DNA from: Ananas comosus
Lineage: Eukaryota; Streptophyta; Magnoliopsida; Poales; Bromeliaceae
Direction of reading: 5' to 3'
Length of the DNA: 64,000 nt
Assembly: GCF_001540865.1 (NCBI RefSeq)
Contig: NC_033637.1
Coordinates: 9,665,078 to 9,729,077 of the forward strand
The translations under genes were made by a program, and so were the position numbers. Every line of letters begins with the position of its first letter. Within the stretch, counting starts at the first letter, position 1. Of this stretch, positions 47,569 to 58,619 are shown piece by piece. The notes beneath the pieces were generated by a model, which was not told the origin of the DNA, did no database searches, and saw only the letters and a program-made list of their open reading frames with translations.

Positions 47569-48294
47569 GGGTTAATTTTATACAGGTCCCTGCAAACATG
47601 GTGAATAGTAGATATATCCCTGCAAAGTTCAACTTTTATAAGTTATCTCTGCAAAAGTCCTAATGTATTCAGATACATCCCTGCCGTTAATATCCGCTAG
47701 AAAAATCTAGTTAATCACAATTAAAATACTTAACCATGATTAATTAATAATGTGAATTGATAATTTTGCCCTTCTTCTTCTTCCTCTTCCTCTCCCTCTT
47801 CTTCTTCCTCTCCTGCTTCTTCTTCATATTTTTTTCCGTATCCTCCTTTTCCTTCTTTTCTCCTCATTTTTCTTCTTCTTCGTCGTCGTCGTCATCATCG
47901 TCGATGATCCGATCGTCGTCGCCGTCGTGGTGTCTGCGTGGGCGATCGTCATGGGCGCCTCCGATAGCATCGGCCTCGCCTTCGCCTTCCGCCTCTTCCT
48001 CGTCCTCGTTGGCCGCAACCCCGACAAGCTCCACAAGGTCGCCGCCGCCGTCCACTCCCGCAGTTTGAAGAGGTAGAGGAAGAGGAAAAAGAAGAGAAAG
48101 AGGAAAAGGGCAAGGACAAAAGTGTCATTTCACAATTTTACTGTTAAAAAATTAACAGTTCTCTAACAGATACTAACCGGAAGGACATATTTGAATACAT
48201 TACGACTTTTGTAGGGATAACTTATAAAAGTTGAACTTTGCAGGAACATATCTACGATTCACTATATTTGCGGGAACCTGTATGAAATTAACCC
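47569..48294. mobile_element. Mutator-type MITE carrying a KCR gene fragment
   Basis: Ends GGGTTAATTTTATACAGGTCC and GGAACCTGTATGAAATTAACCC are inverted repeats; the 9-bp flanks TTATTTGAA and TAATTTTAA match 7/9. It is about twice as long as its relative at 6209 because its centre holds a CT-rich and coding-derived segment (47760-48110). Confidence 0.7.
47933..48076 (+). pseudogene. Captured fragment of very-long-chain 3-ketoacyl-CoA reductase
   Basis: The frame through 47936 reads SAWAIVMGASDSIGLAFAF and then LVLVGRNPDKLHKVAAAV before a TAG at 48074. This matches the N-terminal NAD(P)-binding region of plant KCR (the fatty-acid elongase reductase of the ER): WAIVTG.(T/S)DGIG...AF followed by LVLV.RNPDKL. 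Roughly six residues between the two blocks are missing, and the glycine-rich motif TGxxxGIG is altered (MGASDSIG), so the fragment could not be a working reductase. It lies wholly inside the element 47569-48294. Confidence 0.7.
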
Positions 48295-48299
48295 TAATT

Positions 48300-49190
48300 T
48301 TAATGAAATGAGCAACCTATTTTTCATATGTTCAACTAAACAATTAATCCACCATCTGAAATTTTTATATTTACTCGCTATATAGATTTATATTTTTCAC
48401 ATCATTTTACCAACAATGATTTGGAATATGTGAACCATAATTAAATTTATAAATAATGATAATAATTTTTTTTTTATTTCCAAAGTTTTCAGTGTAATAA
48501 ATATTTGCATAGAGCAAAACTACTTGCACACCTATTATGTAGATGTACATCTTACATTCTAATTTGTTCAAAAGTTCAAATTTGTTCACTTATTTTATTT
48601 TTAAAAAAATAATTTTTAATATATTTTTTAAAATTTGATAAATATTTTATTTATTTTTGGATAACCAAAATATATTCTTATTAATTTAAAAAATTTCAAC
48701 AAATGGCCCTTTTCGTACTAGGATTCAATTTAAAAATTTTTAATAGTAGAATGGGGTATATAAGAAAAATCCTCATTTTTTTAACACTAAAATATAAAAT
48801 ATAAAAAAATAAAAATCTTTCAATAATGTGGTGTGGCATCTACATACTTAAATAAGATGCATAAATCGCAAGTCACTAATTGCATAACTACACACAACCA
48901 ATAAAAAATTGCCACGTATCCGGTTTCTACACAAACTTGTTGTGGAGAAAGCGATCTCCATATTTTAATAGTTTTTTTTTTTTTTTTTTTTTTTCTTCTT
49001 CTTCTCTCTCACTCTTACTCACTTATTTCTCTCTCCTACTGTCACCTGTACCTGCTCCAAACTCTAGTGAGAGATTATATAGATAGTATTTGACGAGAGT
49101 AACTACAGCACCAACATAAACACAAACTCATCGTTTCCACTACGCCCTCATTTCCCTTCCCCTGTTTCCGCCCCCCGTTCTCCTCCCCCG
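48300..49190. other. AT-rich upstream region of CYP51
   Basis: AT-rich, no gene. A T run at 48971-48994 and a CT-rich stretch to 49080 precede the promoter. Confidence 0.4.
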
Positions 49191-49294
49191 CTTCAAATAA
49201 ATATATAAATATAAATATTCCCCGCAACCTCTCTCTCTCTACACCTTCGTAGAGAGAGGAATCTTTTCCTCCCCCGCTCTCTCTCTCTCTTCCT

Positions 49295-49302
49295 TATATA
49301 AA
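49295..49302 (+). promoter_or_regulatory. TATA box of CYP51
   Basis: TATATAAA lies 201 bp upstream of the start codon and about 80 bp upstream of (CTC)n leader sequence, between a CT microsatellite (49279-49290) and a poly-C run. A second AT-rich TATAAATA motif at about 49203 is an alternative. Confidence 0.6.
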
Positions 49303-49403
49303 CCCCCCCCTCTCCCTCTCGTGATCTCCGTACACCCCTCCCTTTCCTCCTCCTCCTCCTCCTCCTCCTAGGGTTTGCGATTCATCTCATCCAGATCGAT
49401 CCC

Positions 49404-49487
49404 GGTAAGTTCGATCCAAAATCCTCCTCGTTTTCGCTCTATTTCGTGTTTTTACCACCGGATATGAACGATTCTTGAACCCTAGAT
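49404..49487 (+). other. Probable 5'-UTR intron of CYP51
   Basis: The leader has a strong donor (CCCG then GTAAGTTCG at 49404) and acceptor (GAACCCTAG, ending 49487), 15 bp before the start codon. Leader introns are common in highly expressed plant genes. Confidence 0.55.
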
Positions 49488-49502
49488 TGCGGCGACTGGA
49501 GC

Positions 49503-52500
49503 ATGGATCGCGCGGAGAGCAAGTTCGTCGCCGGAGGAGTCCTCCTCCTCGCCACGATCGTCTTCGTGAAGCTCGTCGCCGCGCTCCTCCGATCGGGGCC
49601 GGGGAAGCGGCTCCCCCCCACGGCGAAGGGGCTCCCGCTCCTCGGCGGGCTCCTCCGGTTCATGAAGGGCCCGATCGTCATGGTGAGGGAGGAGTACGCC
49701 AAGCTCGGGAGCGTGTTCACCGTGAATCTGCTGAACCGCAGGGTCACCTTCTTCGTCGGTCCCGAGGTGTCGGCGCACTTCTTCAAGGCGCCCGAGGCCG
49801 ATCTGAGCCAGCAGGAGGTCTACCAGTTCAACGTCCCCACCTTCGGCCCCGGCGTCGTCTTCGACGTCGACTACTCCGTGCGCCAGGAGCAGTTCCGGTT
49901 CTTCACGGAGGCGCTGAGGGTCGCGAAGCTGCGGAGCTATGTGGATCAGATGGTTCTAGAGGCTCAGGTAAACATTTGTCAAATTCTATACTATGTTTGA
50001 TCCTATGAGTCTTACTCGGTACATATTTTGATGGTAGGAAATTACGCTGTGATGCATTGAGATGTCAAAAACTATACCATTGATGTAAGATTTCAAGCTG
50101 ATCCACTAAAATCATATGCGTAACTCCACACGAAAGCGAATAACCAAATTTTAGACATCCTTGGAGATCGAGAATTCGGATCCGTTGAACAGCAATTAAT
50201 TTGAACAGTTATCGTACATTTCATTTGATTAAAAAGGAGAAAAAAAAAAGGTTTGCAATAACAAAGATACGGCTTGTAGAACGAGTTTTCTAATGCATTA
50301 GATTACTATTATCTTTTTCTCCACGGTGCGGCTACTAATCTCTTGCATCTGAATCCCCACATCGTACTGTAAATTATGTTTTTGGAAATGATAGCCAACC
50401 GGCCACTTTGCTTTTCGTTGTCATGTTTAGCTAATTGCTGGGATTTAAAGTTAATTAGCTTGTTTACGCAGACATATGTAGAGCATCAAACCAAGTATTT
50501 TATAAATATGTAACGGTCAAGTTATTAGCTTCAAACTGCTTTTGAGATCGTCTTTCTCAAGAAGTATAGACTGCGTATGTTCTTCTATAAAGTTTTTGTG
50601 TAAAGTTGATTGTGCCAGTTCTAACTTATTCTTAATTTTTAGCTGCTGTGTTATAGTTAAGATTTATGTTGTGCTTGGATCTTGACGTTTGCTACTATAC
50701 TTTCAGTGAAACATCCTGCAAAGTACTAGATATAAATCAAATGAGTGTTTGCTATGTAATTTATGTCGTTTGTTTGTTGATACATGCATTAGAATTATGT
50801 CTAAAATCTTTGACTCGTAGTGTATATGATTTCTTATGGCCTCTGCCTCTTCCTCTGAATTTAAGGGTTCAGAAGTTTACAATATTGGATAGATTACCTT
50901 TCCTCTTTCAATTGGCTTTTGAAGTTAGTTTTAGGTCTTATAAAGAGCTGACAACTTTTTGGGCACGCTTACTCCGTTGCAACTGCCACTATCAAACAAG
51001 TTTTGTATGACCGTTTTTCTCAAAACCTTATGTATTCTCCGGAAAAAGTAGGAAAGAAAATTACTTACAACATGTGGAACATATTTCTTCATACTTTCCC
51101 CCTCGAATGGTGGATATCTATCCAAATCCCTTCAAGGCTCCCAGGTCCTCTTTTTGTCACACGGGAGGATTACTATGTAGGTGAATCTAGAGTCTGAGCA
51201 TTTTCATCGATTTTGTGAAAACTGAGGACGACTCAACCATTTGCTACGGCTCACATTTCAATTATCCCTTCTAGGTGCCCTATTTCCTCAAATAGATGAG
51301 AACTAAGCCACAGCAGGACAACATTCTCTTACCAGTAATTTAGACCTAATCGATGCATTCTTTTGTTCTGAATTATCAACATCTTTTCTGAAGACAGCAT
51401 TATCGATAGTGAGACACCCCTAGATATTTCTGCGTGGCACATTGTGCAAGTTCTTGATTTATTTACATGTAGTAAGGGATCTGACTCCCTGTTTATTATT
51501 ATTTTTTTAATTATTTAGGAGTACTTTTCAAAATGGGGAGAGAGTGGCACTGTGGACCTAAAATATGAGCTGGAGCACCTCATCATATTAACTGCAAGCC
51601 GATGCCTGCTCGGTAGAGAAGTTCGTGAGAAGCTGTTTGACGATGTGTCCGCCCTCTTCCACGACCTTGACAACGGCATGCAGCCCATCAGCGTGATCTT
51701 CCCCTACCTCCCCATCCCGGCTCACCGCCAGCGCGACCGCGCCCGTGCCCGCCTTGCTGAGATCTTCGCCACTATCATCAAGGCCCGCAAAGCCTCTGGC
51801 CAGTCAGAAGAAGACATGTTGCAATGCTTCATCGATTCGAAATACAAAGACGGCCGTCCCACCAGTGAAAGTGAAGTGACCGGCCTCCTCATAGCCGCCC
51901 TCTTTGCCGGTCAGCACACTAGCTCCATAACTTCCACCTGGACCGGTGCCTACCTCCTCCGCCACCGAGAGTTCCTCGTGAACGCGGTGGAGGAGCAAAA
52001 GGAAATTTTGAAAAAGCACGGCGAGAAAATTGACCATGATATTCTGTCAGAGATGGACGTTCTTTACCGTTGTATTAAAGAAGCGCTAAGGCTGCACCCG
52101 CCATTGATCATGCTTCTCCGACAGTCACACTCGGAGTTCACAGTGAGAACTCGGGAAGGGAAGGAGTACGACATCCCCAAGGGGCATATAGTGGCCACCT
52201 CCCCAGCCTTTGCGAACAGGCTATCTCACATCTACAAGGACCCCGATACATATGATCCGGATAGGTTCTCGCCCGGTAGGGAGGAGGACAAGGCAGCGGG
52301 GGCGTTTTCGTACATTTCTTTCGGCGGCGGGCGGCACGGGTGCCTCGGTGAGCCATTCGCCTACTTGCAGATAAAGGCGATATGGAGTCATCTTCTACGA
52401 AACTTCGAGTTCGAGCTCATCTCGCCTTTCCCTGAGAACAATTGGAATGCGATGGTCGTTGGGGTTAAGGGCGAGGTGATGGTGAGGTACAAGCGACGGA

Positions 52501-52520
52501 AGCTGACCGTCGACAACTAA
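49503..52520 (+). CDS. CYP51G1: Sterol 14-alpha-demethylase (obtusifoliol 14-alpha-demethylase)
   Basis: Cytochrome P450 of the ER that removes the 14-alpha-methyl group of obtusifoliol in phytosterol synthesis. Two exons, 49503-49967 and 51519-52520, join in phase 0 to 488 residues, the usual length for plant CYP51. Seen: N-terminal membrane helix (about 8-29), hinge RLPPTAKGLPLLG (36-48), B'-helix/substrate region YQFNVPTFGPGVVFDV (107-122), I-helix FAGQHTS (284-290), ExxR at E343-R346, PDRF (402-405), and the haem loop FGGGRHGC (423-430) with Cys430. All catalytic landmarks are intact. The start codon has an A at -3 region context (GAGCATGG) and no upstream in-frame alternative. Exon 1 and the start of exon 2 are GC-rich, as in many monocot genes. 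The intron (49968-51518) contains one 114-codon fortuitous frame at 50666. Confidence 0.97.
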
Positions 52521-52562
52521 TTTATCTCACAAGCTGGTATGGTGGTTCACTTATCAGCTATT

Positions 52563-52565
<3 letters not shown>

Positions 52566-52604
<39 letters not shown>
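52566..52604. repeat. (CT)n microsatellite in the CYP51 3' UTR region
   Basis: About 20 uninterrupted CT units starting some 45 bp after the stop codon, probably transcribed in the 3' UTR. Confidence 0.95.
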
Positions 52605-52608
<4 letters not shown>

Positions 52609-52979
52609 TATCTGTTTCCTTTGTATGAGTTGCCTTCTTAGATTACTCTCCGCTTTGAATGTCTGTGTTTGGTTTTGGAACTTCTTTTTTTAATTCTTTT
52701 TTCTGTATTGTTTCCATGTGTAGTGGTTTCTGTTGATCAGGTAGTGTATTGCTTTATGTCGCGATTTGTGTTGTTATCTTGAAACAATTGTCTATTTATG
52801 TAGTGTTACTGAGTGAGTTATTTCGATGAACTGTTTTATGTTTCGTCCGCAAAAATTGCTAAAAACCTGTAGATTAAGTAAACATTTTGCTGAGCGAGTT
52901 ATTTGGATGAACTGTTTTTTGTTTCCCGTCTGTTATATTGAGGTTGAGAGTGGTGTGCATGTATTCTCTCTCATGGATG

Positions 52980-54085
52980 GCTTAGAATGAGCCAGGCTCC
53001 TGCACTTTCGTACTTTCATAGTCCTTCGTGCTTGTAAGTTATTTTTGATGATGGGACATTCGATTTGGCGATCGATTTCGTCGGATATGATCTAGGAACT
53101 ATTTAGAAATTAAATTTTATAATTTTTTTAATTTCATTTGTCTAGTGAAGGAGTAGCTTAAAAATAAACAGTTGAAAATAAAAATTTTATAAAAAATAGT
53201 GATAATTGACTTAAATTTTAAATCAGAATAGATCTTGCTATTGATGTTAAATAGAACTTTTTTATTAAGGTTTTATGTAATTTAGATTGTTTTTACAAAG
53301 TTGAATTTGAAAACGTGTTACATCAGCTGTTAAAATAGTCATTTTTGAGACATTTTGATCACGTAATAAATGATATCGAAAAATTATGAAATTTAATTTT
53401 TAGATAATTTCAATAGCGTAGATTATGATTAAGAGATCGTCAAATCGAATGTTCTATCATTAAAAATAGGGGCAATTGCTTATATACTTCTGAAAAGTTT
53501 CCGACTTTTCGATCACTTTTCGATTTATCCCTCTTAGAAGGCTAATATTGAAAATATCCTCTTTACGTTCCAACCTATTTCTAATATAGCCCTAGAGTTA
53601 AAATCTATTAATTAACTCTGTTAACTCTGTAAAATTACTATTTTGTCCTTTCAAATATACCCTTTAACCATCACTGACTTTCTTATTTGCCCTTAAAGTC
53701 AGGGGCACAAAAAGTATTTTAACTTTTGGTCTTTTCCAATATATCCTTCTACCGTCACCAACATTTCTTATTTGCCCTTAAGTTAAAGGCAAAATTGACA
53801 TTTTCCTTTTTTTTTAAACTATAGTAAATGTTTAACTCACGTTTAAACCAAGTTAACTTAACAGGAGATAACTGCGGGGGTATTTTGCAATAACGGTGAA
53901 ACATATGATGTGTATTTTAGAAAAAAAAAAAAAAAGAAGAAAAGAGTAGGGGGATAAATCGGATATTTTCAACGTGTGAGGAGTATATAGGCAATTATCC
54001 CTTAAAAATAACTTACAACTAGGAAGTCCCTCTATACTTTCCAAAGTATAGGATACTGTAGTCGGCTTAGAATAATGGTTTGCAC
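52980..54085. mobile_element. Long-arm fold-back element interrupted by a Mutator-type MITE
   Basis: The left arm (GTCCTTCGTGCTTGTAAGTT, then GATGATGGGACATTCGATTT, then AAATTAAATTTTATAA) pairs with right-side sequences (AAATTTAATTTTTAGA and AAATCGAATGTTCTATCA before 53460; AACTTACAACTAGGAAG after 54010). The MITE at 53469-54001 splits the right arm. Same family as 40448-41397. Confidence 0.6.
53469..54001. mobile_element. Mutator-type MITE (copy 2) with perfect 9-bp duplication
   Basis: Ends GGGGCAATTGCTTATATAC and GTATATAGGCAATTATCCC. The 9-bp TTAAAAATA occurs at 53460-53468 and 54002-54010. Non-coding. Copy 1 is at 39942. Confidence 0.9.
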
Positions 54086-54379
54086 TTTCGCCGAGTTGTG
54101 TATCGTGCTGTAGCAAGTTGGATTTCTTGAATCCTGCTAGTTTGGGGAGGAAAGCTTTGGAATCATGGAATAGTTTCTTTCTGAGGGCCACTTTGTAGAA
54201 TATAAACTTTAGACCGTACGGTCCAATAATTTAAATTTTCTTCCAAATAAAAAATAAATGATATATGCACGTTCAAAAGATTTACACCTCTCAATTTGAA
54301 AATATAAATAAATTTTTTAAAATTTTTAATATTAAAAAATCTTAATATTAAAAAAAATTGATAAGCCAAGTGTGAAATA

Positions 54380-55290
54380 TTAATCTTTTTTTTTCTTTTT
54401 TTTTTTTTTTGAGAGATGTGAAATATTAATNTGCAAAGAGCGAAATTAGCACATTATACCTTGCAAAGAGCGAAATTCGTTTGAAATGCTGTGCCTTTTT
54501 AACAAATCCCTTTAATTTGGTTCTTTTTCTCTTTCTTTTTGTATGTTTACCCCACATGCTCTTCAAAATGCTAGTTATTAAGCAAGTTTAGTTTATTGTT
54601 GCATGATTTTGTATCACATTGTAAGTGCTTTTATCCTTTCTAGTTACACTAAGAGGACTTTTATCCATGCATCAAGCTGTCACAAATATGAACAGTACAT
54701 GAGGCACTAGTGTTGCGAGAAACATATTTTGGGGCTTTGTATGCATGCATGCATGTCCAAATAAACTAACGTGCGGATAAAAAACACACTTCACACTTCA
54801 CACTTCACACTTCACACAGCAGAACCGTTGGATTAAAATCTAACGCCCATAGTTTCCTTTTCCCACATGTTTTCACACTTCACACAGCACAGCTGCCTCT
54901 CTTTCTTTCTCTCTCTCTCACACAACCACACCGCACAGGCGCAATAGCGCACACCCCCGCAGGCCGCAGGCGGCAGCACTACTGCACTCTTCGCCATTCG
55001 CACACTCTTGGCAGCCGATTCTTCGCCGTTCGCAAACTCCTGGCAGCGAACTTCGGCAGCGGCGCTAACGAGCCGATTCACGAGCTAACGAGCTAATGAG
55101 TAAGGTAGCATTGAATAATCGAGCTAACGAGCCAAACACGAGCTAGCTCGATTAAGTTGCAAGCCGATCACGAGCCGGAGTTTTCGAGCTCGTCGTGAGC
55201 TCGAGCCGAACAGGAGCCGATCTTGAAGATGTTCGAGCCGAGCTCGAGCCTGCTCCAGCTCGCTGGAGCTTGGCTCGTTTACAGCCCTAA
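54380..55290. other. Intergenic DNA with heptamer array and hAT-like right end
   Basis: An (ACACTTC)n array at 54786-54816, an unresolved base at 54431 next to a repeated TGCAAAGAGCGAAATT, then GAGC/CGAGCT-rich DNA ending in GGCTCGTTTACAGCCCTA (55272-55289), which looks like a hAT right end. No left end was found. Confidence 0.45.
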
Positions 55291-55530
55291 CTGCTAGTAG
55301 GTATACATATAGCAGTGGTCAATCATATTTTGCAAAAACGATATAGAGCAAAAGTATAAAGATATACTTATTCATTCTGCGGTTGAATCATAAAAGTAAT
55401 ATTTTAATTAATCCTAATACTATATTACTTATTAAAAAAATAAATTATTTCTTATCTTACTATTATATTGCCTGTAACGCCATCTCTCCTCAAGGAATGA
55501 TTCGCTTTTTGTGTTTTTGAATAATTTTTC

Positions 55531-57585
55531 GGCCAATTTGCAGAAAAAATTCACAAGCTTTGAGCTTTTGTAAAACTGGATCGCCTTTTTCGATTTTGCA
55601 GATTCAGTTTGAATTTTCAGTAAACTAATCAAAATACTCTTTTTTTTTTTCTCGTGTTCTTTTTTTTTTTCTCACCGAAGAAGGCTGCAGAGGCGAAGGC
55701 AGAAACGGCCCGCCTAGCCTCTGCCCCTCATGCTCTCGCCCTCACCCGCACACCCCCCGCCCTCCTCACCTCTGACCCCGCCAAGGCCGCATTGCGACTT
55801 TTTTTTTTTTTCTTTTCTCCGATCCTCCTCCACCGCCTCCGCGGCACCGCGTCCTCTTCCTCCGCCTTCGCCCTCCACCTCCATTGCAGTAGATTTTCTA
55901 CCCGCCAAACAAATCCGCCGTCCCCACTGCCGCCGCCGGCAACGAAAAGGAAGTGCTTCTCGGGGTCGAGAAACATGCTGGCGAGGGAGAGGGAGAAAAT
56001 AGTTACACTCTTATGAGGGCAGTGGTTGCGATAGAGAGCAATGGAGAGATCATGACAAAAAAAATTATAGAGAGAGAAAAAAATAAAAAATAAAAATAAA
56101 AAAAATTTCTACAAAAAAGATAAAAAATTATAGAAGAAGGAAGAAGATGATGAAATTAAATATTAAAATAAAGTTACACTGTTTTAAATAAAAGTTGTAC
56201 TCTTACACTCTTTGGGATGAGAGTTACATTCTTTAGACGAAAGTTGCACTCTTTGGGTGAAATTTACACCATTTCTTTTTCTCTTCTTCCACATCCTCCT
56301 TCCCCTCTGCTTTCTCATCCTCCTCCTCCTTCCTCCTACTTCTTCGTGCTTACGGTGGGGAAGGGCGTGTACGTGTTTACGCTGGACCCCATGTATGGCG
56401 AGTTCGTGCTGACCCAGGAAGACGTGAAGATACCGCGAGCGGGCAAGATATACATGTTCAACGAGAGAAACTACTAGCTGTGGGATGACAAGTTATACAT
56501 GTTCGTGCTAACCCAGTACATGGACAGCCTCAAGGACCCTGGGCCATCAGGGAGGCCCTACTCTGGGCATTCATCTGGCATCAAATTTACAACCTATAAT
56601 AATGAAGGGAAAACATAAAATGCTTAATGATCGGCACTACCAACAACTTTTTCGTTCTTTTTCCTCTTAAGTTCCCTACCAAGGTATTATCAACTTAAAT
56701 TTCACAGTAAATAGTTACACCTTTTCTATCCTTAGGAGGATTCTTAAGAGGAAGAAGGAGGAGGAGGAAGAAGAAAAGAAAGAGAAATGATATAAATTTT
56801 ACCCAAAGAATATAACTTTTCTTTAAAGAGTGTAACTTTCATCCCAAAGAGTGTAATTTCTGTCTCAAACAGTGCAACTTTCATTTAAAATTGTGCAAAA
56901 TTTTTTAAAATAGTATAACTTTATTTTAACAGTGCAATTTCATCTTCTTCCTTCTTTTATGATTTTTTATCTTTTTTGTAGAAAAAAAATATTTTTTATT
57001 TTTATTTTTTATTATTCTTATTTTTTCCATTTATTTTTGGTTACGACCTCTCTCTTGCCCTCTATCGCAGCCACCGCCCTCGCCGGAGTGTAACTATTTT
57101 TCTTCTCCTCCCCGCCAGCGTGCTTCTTGGCCCAGAGAAGCACTTCCTCTTCGTCGCCAGCGACAGCGATGGGGGCGACGGGTTTGTTTGACGGATAGAA
57201 AATTTGCTGTAGTGAAGGTGGAGGACCACGAAGGCGGTACCGTCCTTGCTATCGTCGCGGAGGACCACGAAGGCTGTGGAGGGGGCACGCGGCCCACCTA
57301 CCCCAGAGGGCGGCGGCAGGCGCAGCCTCGGCGGGGTCGGAGGCGAGGAGGGCAAGGGCTGCGCGGGTGAGGGCGAGGGCATGAGGAGGACCGTTTTCGC
57401 CTTCATCTCCGCCGCCTTTTTGGGAGAGAAAAAAAAAATGCGAGAAAAAAAAAGGAAAGAGAAAAAGGTATAAGGGTATTTTGGTCAGTTTATTAAAAAT
57501 TCAGATCGAATCTGCAAAATCGAAAAAGGCCGCCCAGTTTTACAAAAGATCAAAACTTGTGGATTTTTTTTAATGTAAATTGGCC
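55531..57585. mobile_element. Mutator-like element (Pack-MULE type) carrying an FBPase fragment
   Basis: Perfect 9-bp target duplication TAATTTTTC at 55522-55530 and 57586-57594. Long terminal inverted repeats of roughly 450-500 bp start GGCCAATTTGCAG and end with GTAAATTGGCC; inside them CTTTTGTAAAACTGG, GATTTTGCAGATTC and AGGAAGTGCTTCTC recur inverted. The TIRs are GC-rich and give mirror-image spurious frames (TKRKCFSG in both). No transposase. The centre holds coding-derived sequence at 56331-56577. Confidence 0.9.
56331..56577 (+). pseudogene. Captured fragment of plastid fructose-1,6-bisphosphatase
   Basis: The frame through 56337 encodes VLTVGKGVYVFTLDPMYGEF, then VLTQEDVKIPRAGKIYMFNE, a TAG stop at 56475-56477, then LWDDK and, after a short repeated insertion, YMDSLKDPGPSGRPYS. 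This is the C-terminal part of plant plastid FBPase, the Calvin-cycle enzyme: GVYVFTLDP.YGEFVLTQE and IP..GKIY.FNEGNY.LWDDK are family hallmarks and differ from the cytosolic form. The internal stop, the inserted block (which re-uses YMFVLTQ-like sequence from upstream) and loss of the catalytic remainder make it non-functional. It reads continuously across the segment. Confidence 0.85.
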
Positions 57586-57616
57586 TAATTTTTCTTCTTT
57601 AAACTTTTTTCATAAA

Positions 57617-58274
57617 GGGTTAATTGCATATAGGTTCTTATAGATATAGTGAATTGTAAATATATTCCTACAAAATTCAACTTTCATATGTTGTCCGTGC
57701 AACCTGCAAAAGAATGTTTTCAAATGTGTCCCTGCAGTTAGGATCTGTTAGAAAAAATTAGTTAATCATAGGTAAAGTACTTAACCCTAGTTAGTTAATG
57801 GGGTAAATTGACATTTTTACCCTCTTCAATTAAGAGTAGGACTTTTGGAGGGATATATTTGTGGAGTTCGGTTGGGATACTATCGATACCACTAAGGATT
57901 TGGTGCTATCAAGTTTTCCACCGTTAGATTTAACCCTTTGATTATTTTTACCCGTTAGATTATACTATTCAACAAACCACTCACTCAACCCTAAAGGGCC
58001 CATATCATCCTAACTACATATGTCTCAATCCAAGGGCTAAAAAACTAATAGCACCAATAGCTTGGTACTATTGATAGTATTTCAGCCTAGTTCTATATTT
58101 GTGATGGCAAAAAGTCATTTTATTTATAAAATAAACAGTGCTTTAACGGTAACAAACTAGAAAGACATATTTGAAAATATTAGGACTTTTGCAGGAACAA
58201 CATATAAAAGTTGAACTTTGTAGGGATATATTTACAATTCACTATGTTTGCAAGGACCAGTATGAAATTAACCC
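57617..58274. mobile_element. MITE, 'GGGTTAATT' family, with a nested hairpin MITE
   Basis: Ends GGGTTAATTGCATATAGG and CCAGTATGAAATTAACCC, inner arms TTCAACTTTCATATGTTGT and ACAACATATAAAAGTTGAA. Same family as 6209 and 47569. The hairpin element 57868-58088 sits inside. Confidence 0.7.
57868..58088. mobile_element. Small hairpin MITE nested in the 57617 element
   Basis: TTGGGATACTATCGATACCA and TTGGTACTATTGATAGTATT are inverted partners; interior 'ccgttagat' and 'aagggctaaaa' motifs resemble 47221-47460. Confidence 0.6.
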
Positions 58275-58385
58275 AAAAAACAAACAATACCAACTCTTAC
58301 TTAAGTAGAAAAAGATCGGAGCCCCCACTTTCCCGCCATAAATTAAATGAAGTTAAAAAGAAAAGAAGCTAGGAGAGACCATTGC

Positions 58386-58595
58386 CTAAATGAAAGATTT
58401 TTTGTGACCGCTCAAGCCACTGTCGCTGCCTCCGTTGTGATCGCCGTTGATGTAGCCGAATCCATTGCCATTGTCGCCACCGCCGCCATGATCGCCGCTG
58501 ATGTAGCCGAATCCATTGCCATTGTTGCCACCGCCGCCACAATCGCCGCTGATGTCACCGAATCCATCGCCGCTGCCAAAGCCGGTTTCGAATCA
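58386..58595 (-). pseudogene. Glycine-rich protein fragment with 51-bp repeats
   Basis: On the minus strand, one frame reads GFGSGDGFGDISGD, then two repeats of GGGG(N/D)NGNGFGYI(S/N)GDH before a TAG at 58386-58388. The DNA unit is 51 bp. It resembles structural glycine-rich protein coding sequence. A stop (TGA) lies just upstream and there is no start codon, so this is an exon, a captured fragment or a relic. The plus-strand frame over the same DNA (an Ala/Ile/Val repeat, 58347-58616) is probably its shadow. Confidence 0.5.
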
Positions 58596-58619
58596 CCTCA
58601 CAAAAGAAGGATTTGATGA

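Noticed and set aside
50666..51010. 114-codon frame inside the CYP51 intron
   Set aside because: Falls within an intron whose splice sites give an intact P450; composition is non-coding.
55654..57406. Mirror-image frames (120 codons + and 114 codons -) as a duplicated gene
   Set aside because: They are the two GC-rich terminal inverted repeats of the Mutator-like element.
58347..58616. 89-codon + strand frame with Ala/Val/Ile repeats
   Set aside because: It looks like the complement of the glycine-rich minus-strand repeat, which has more protein-like character.
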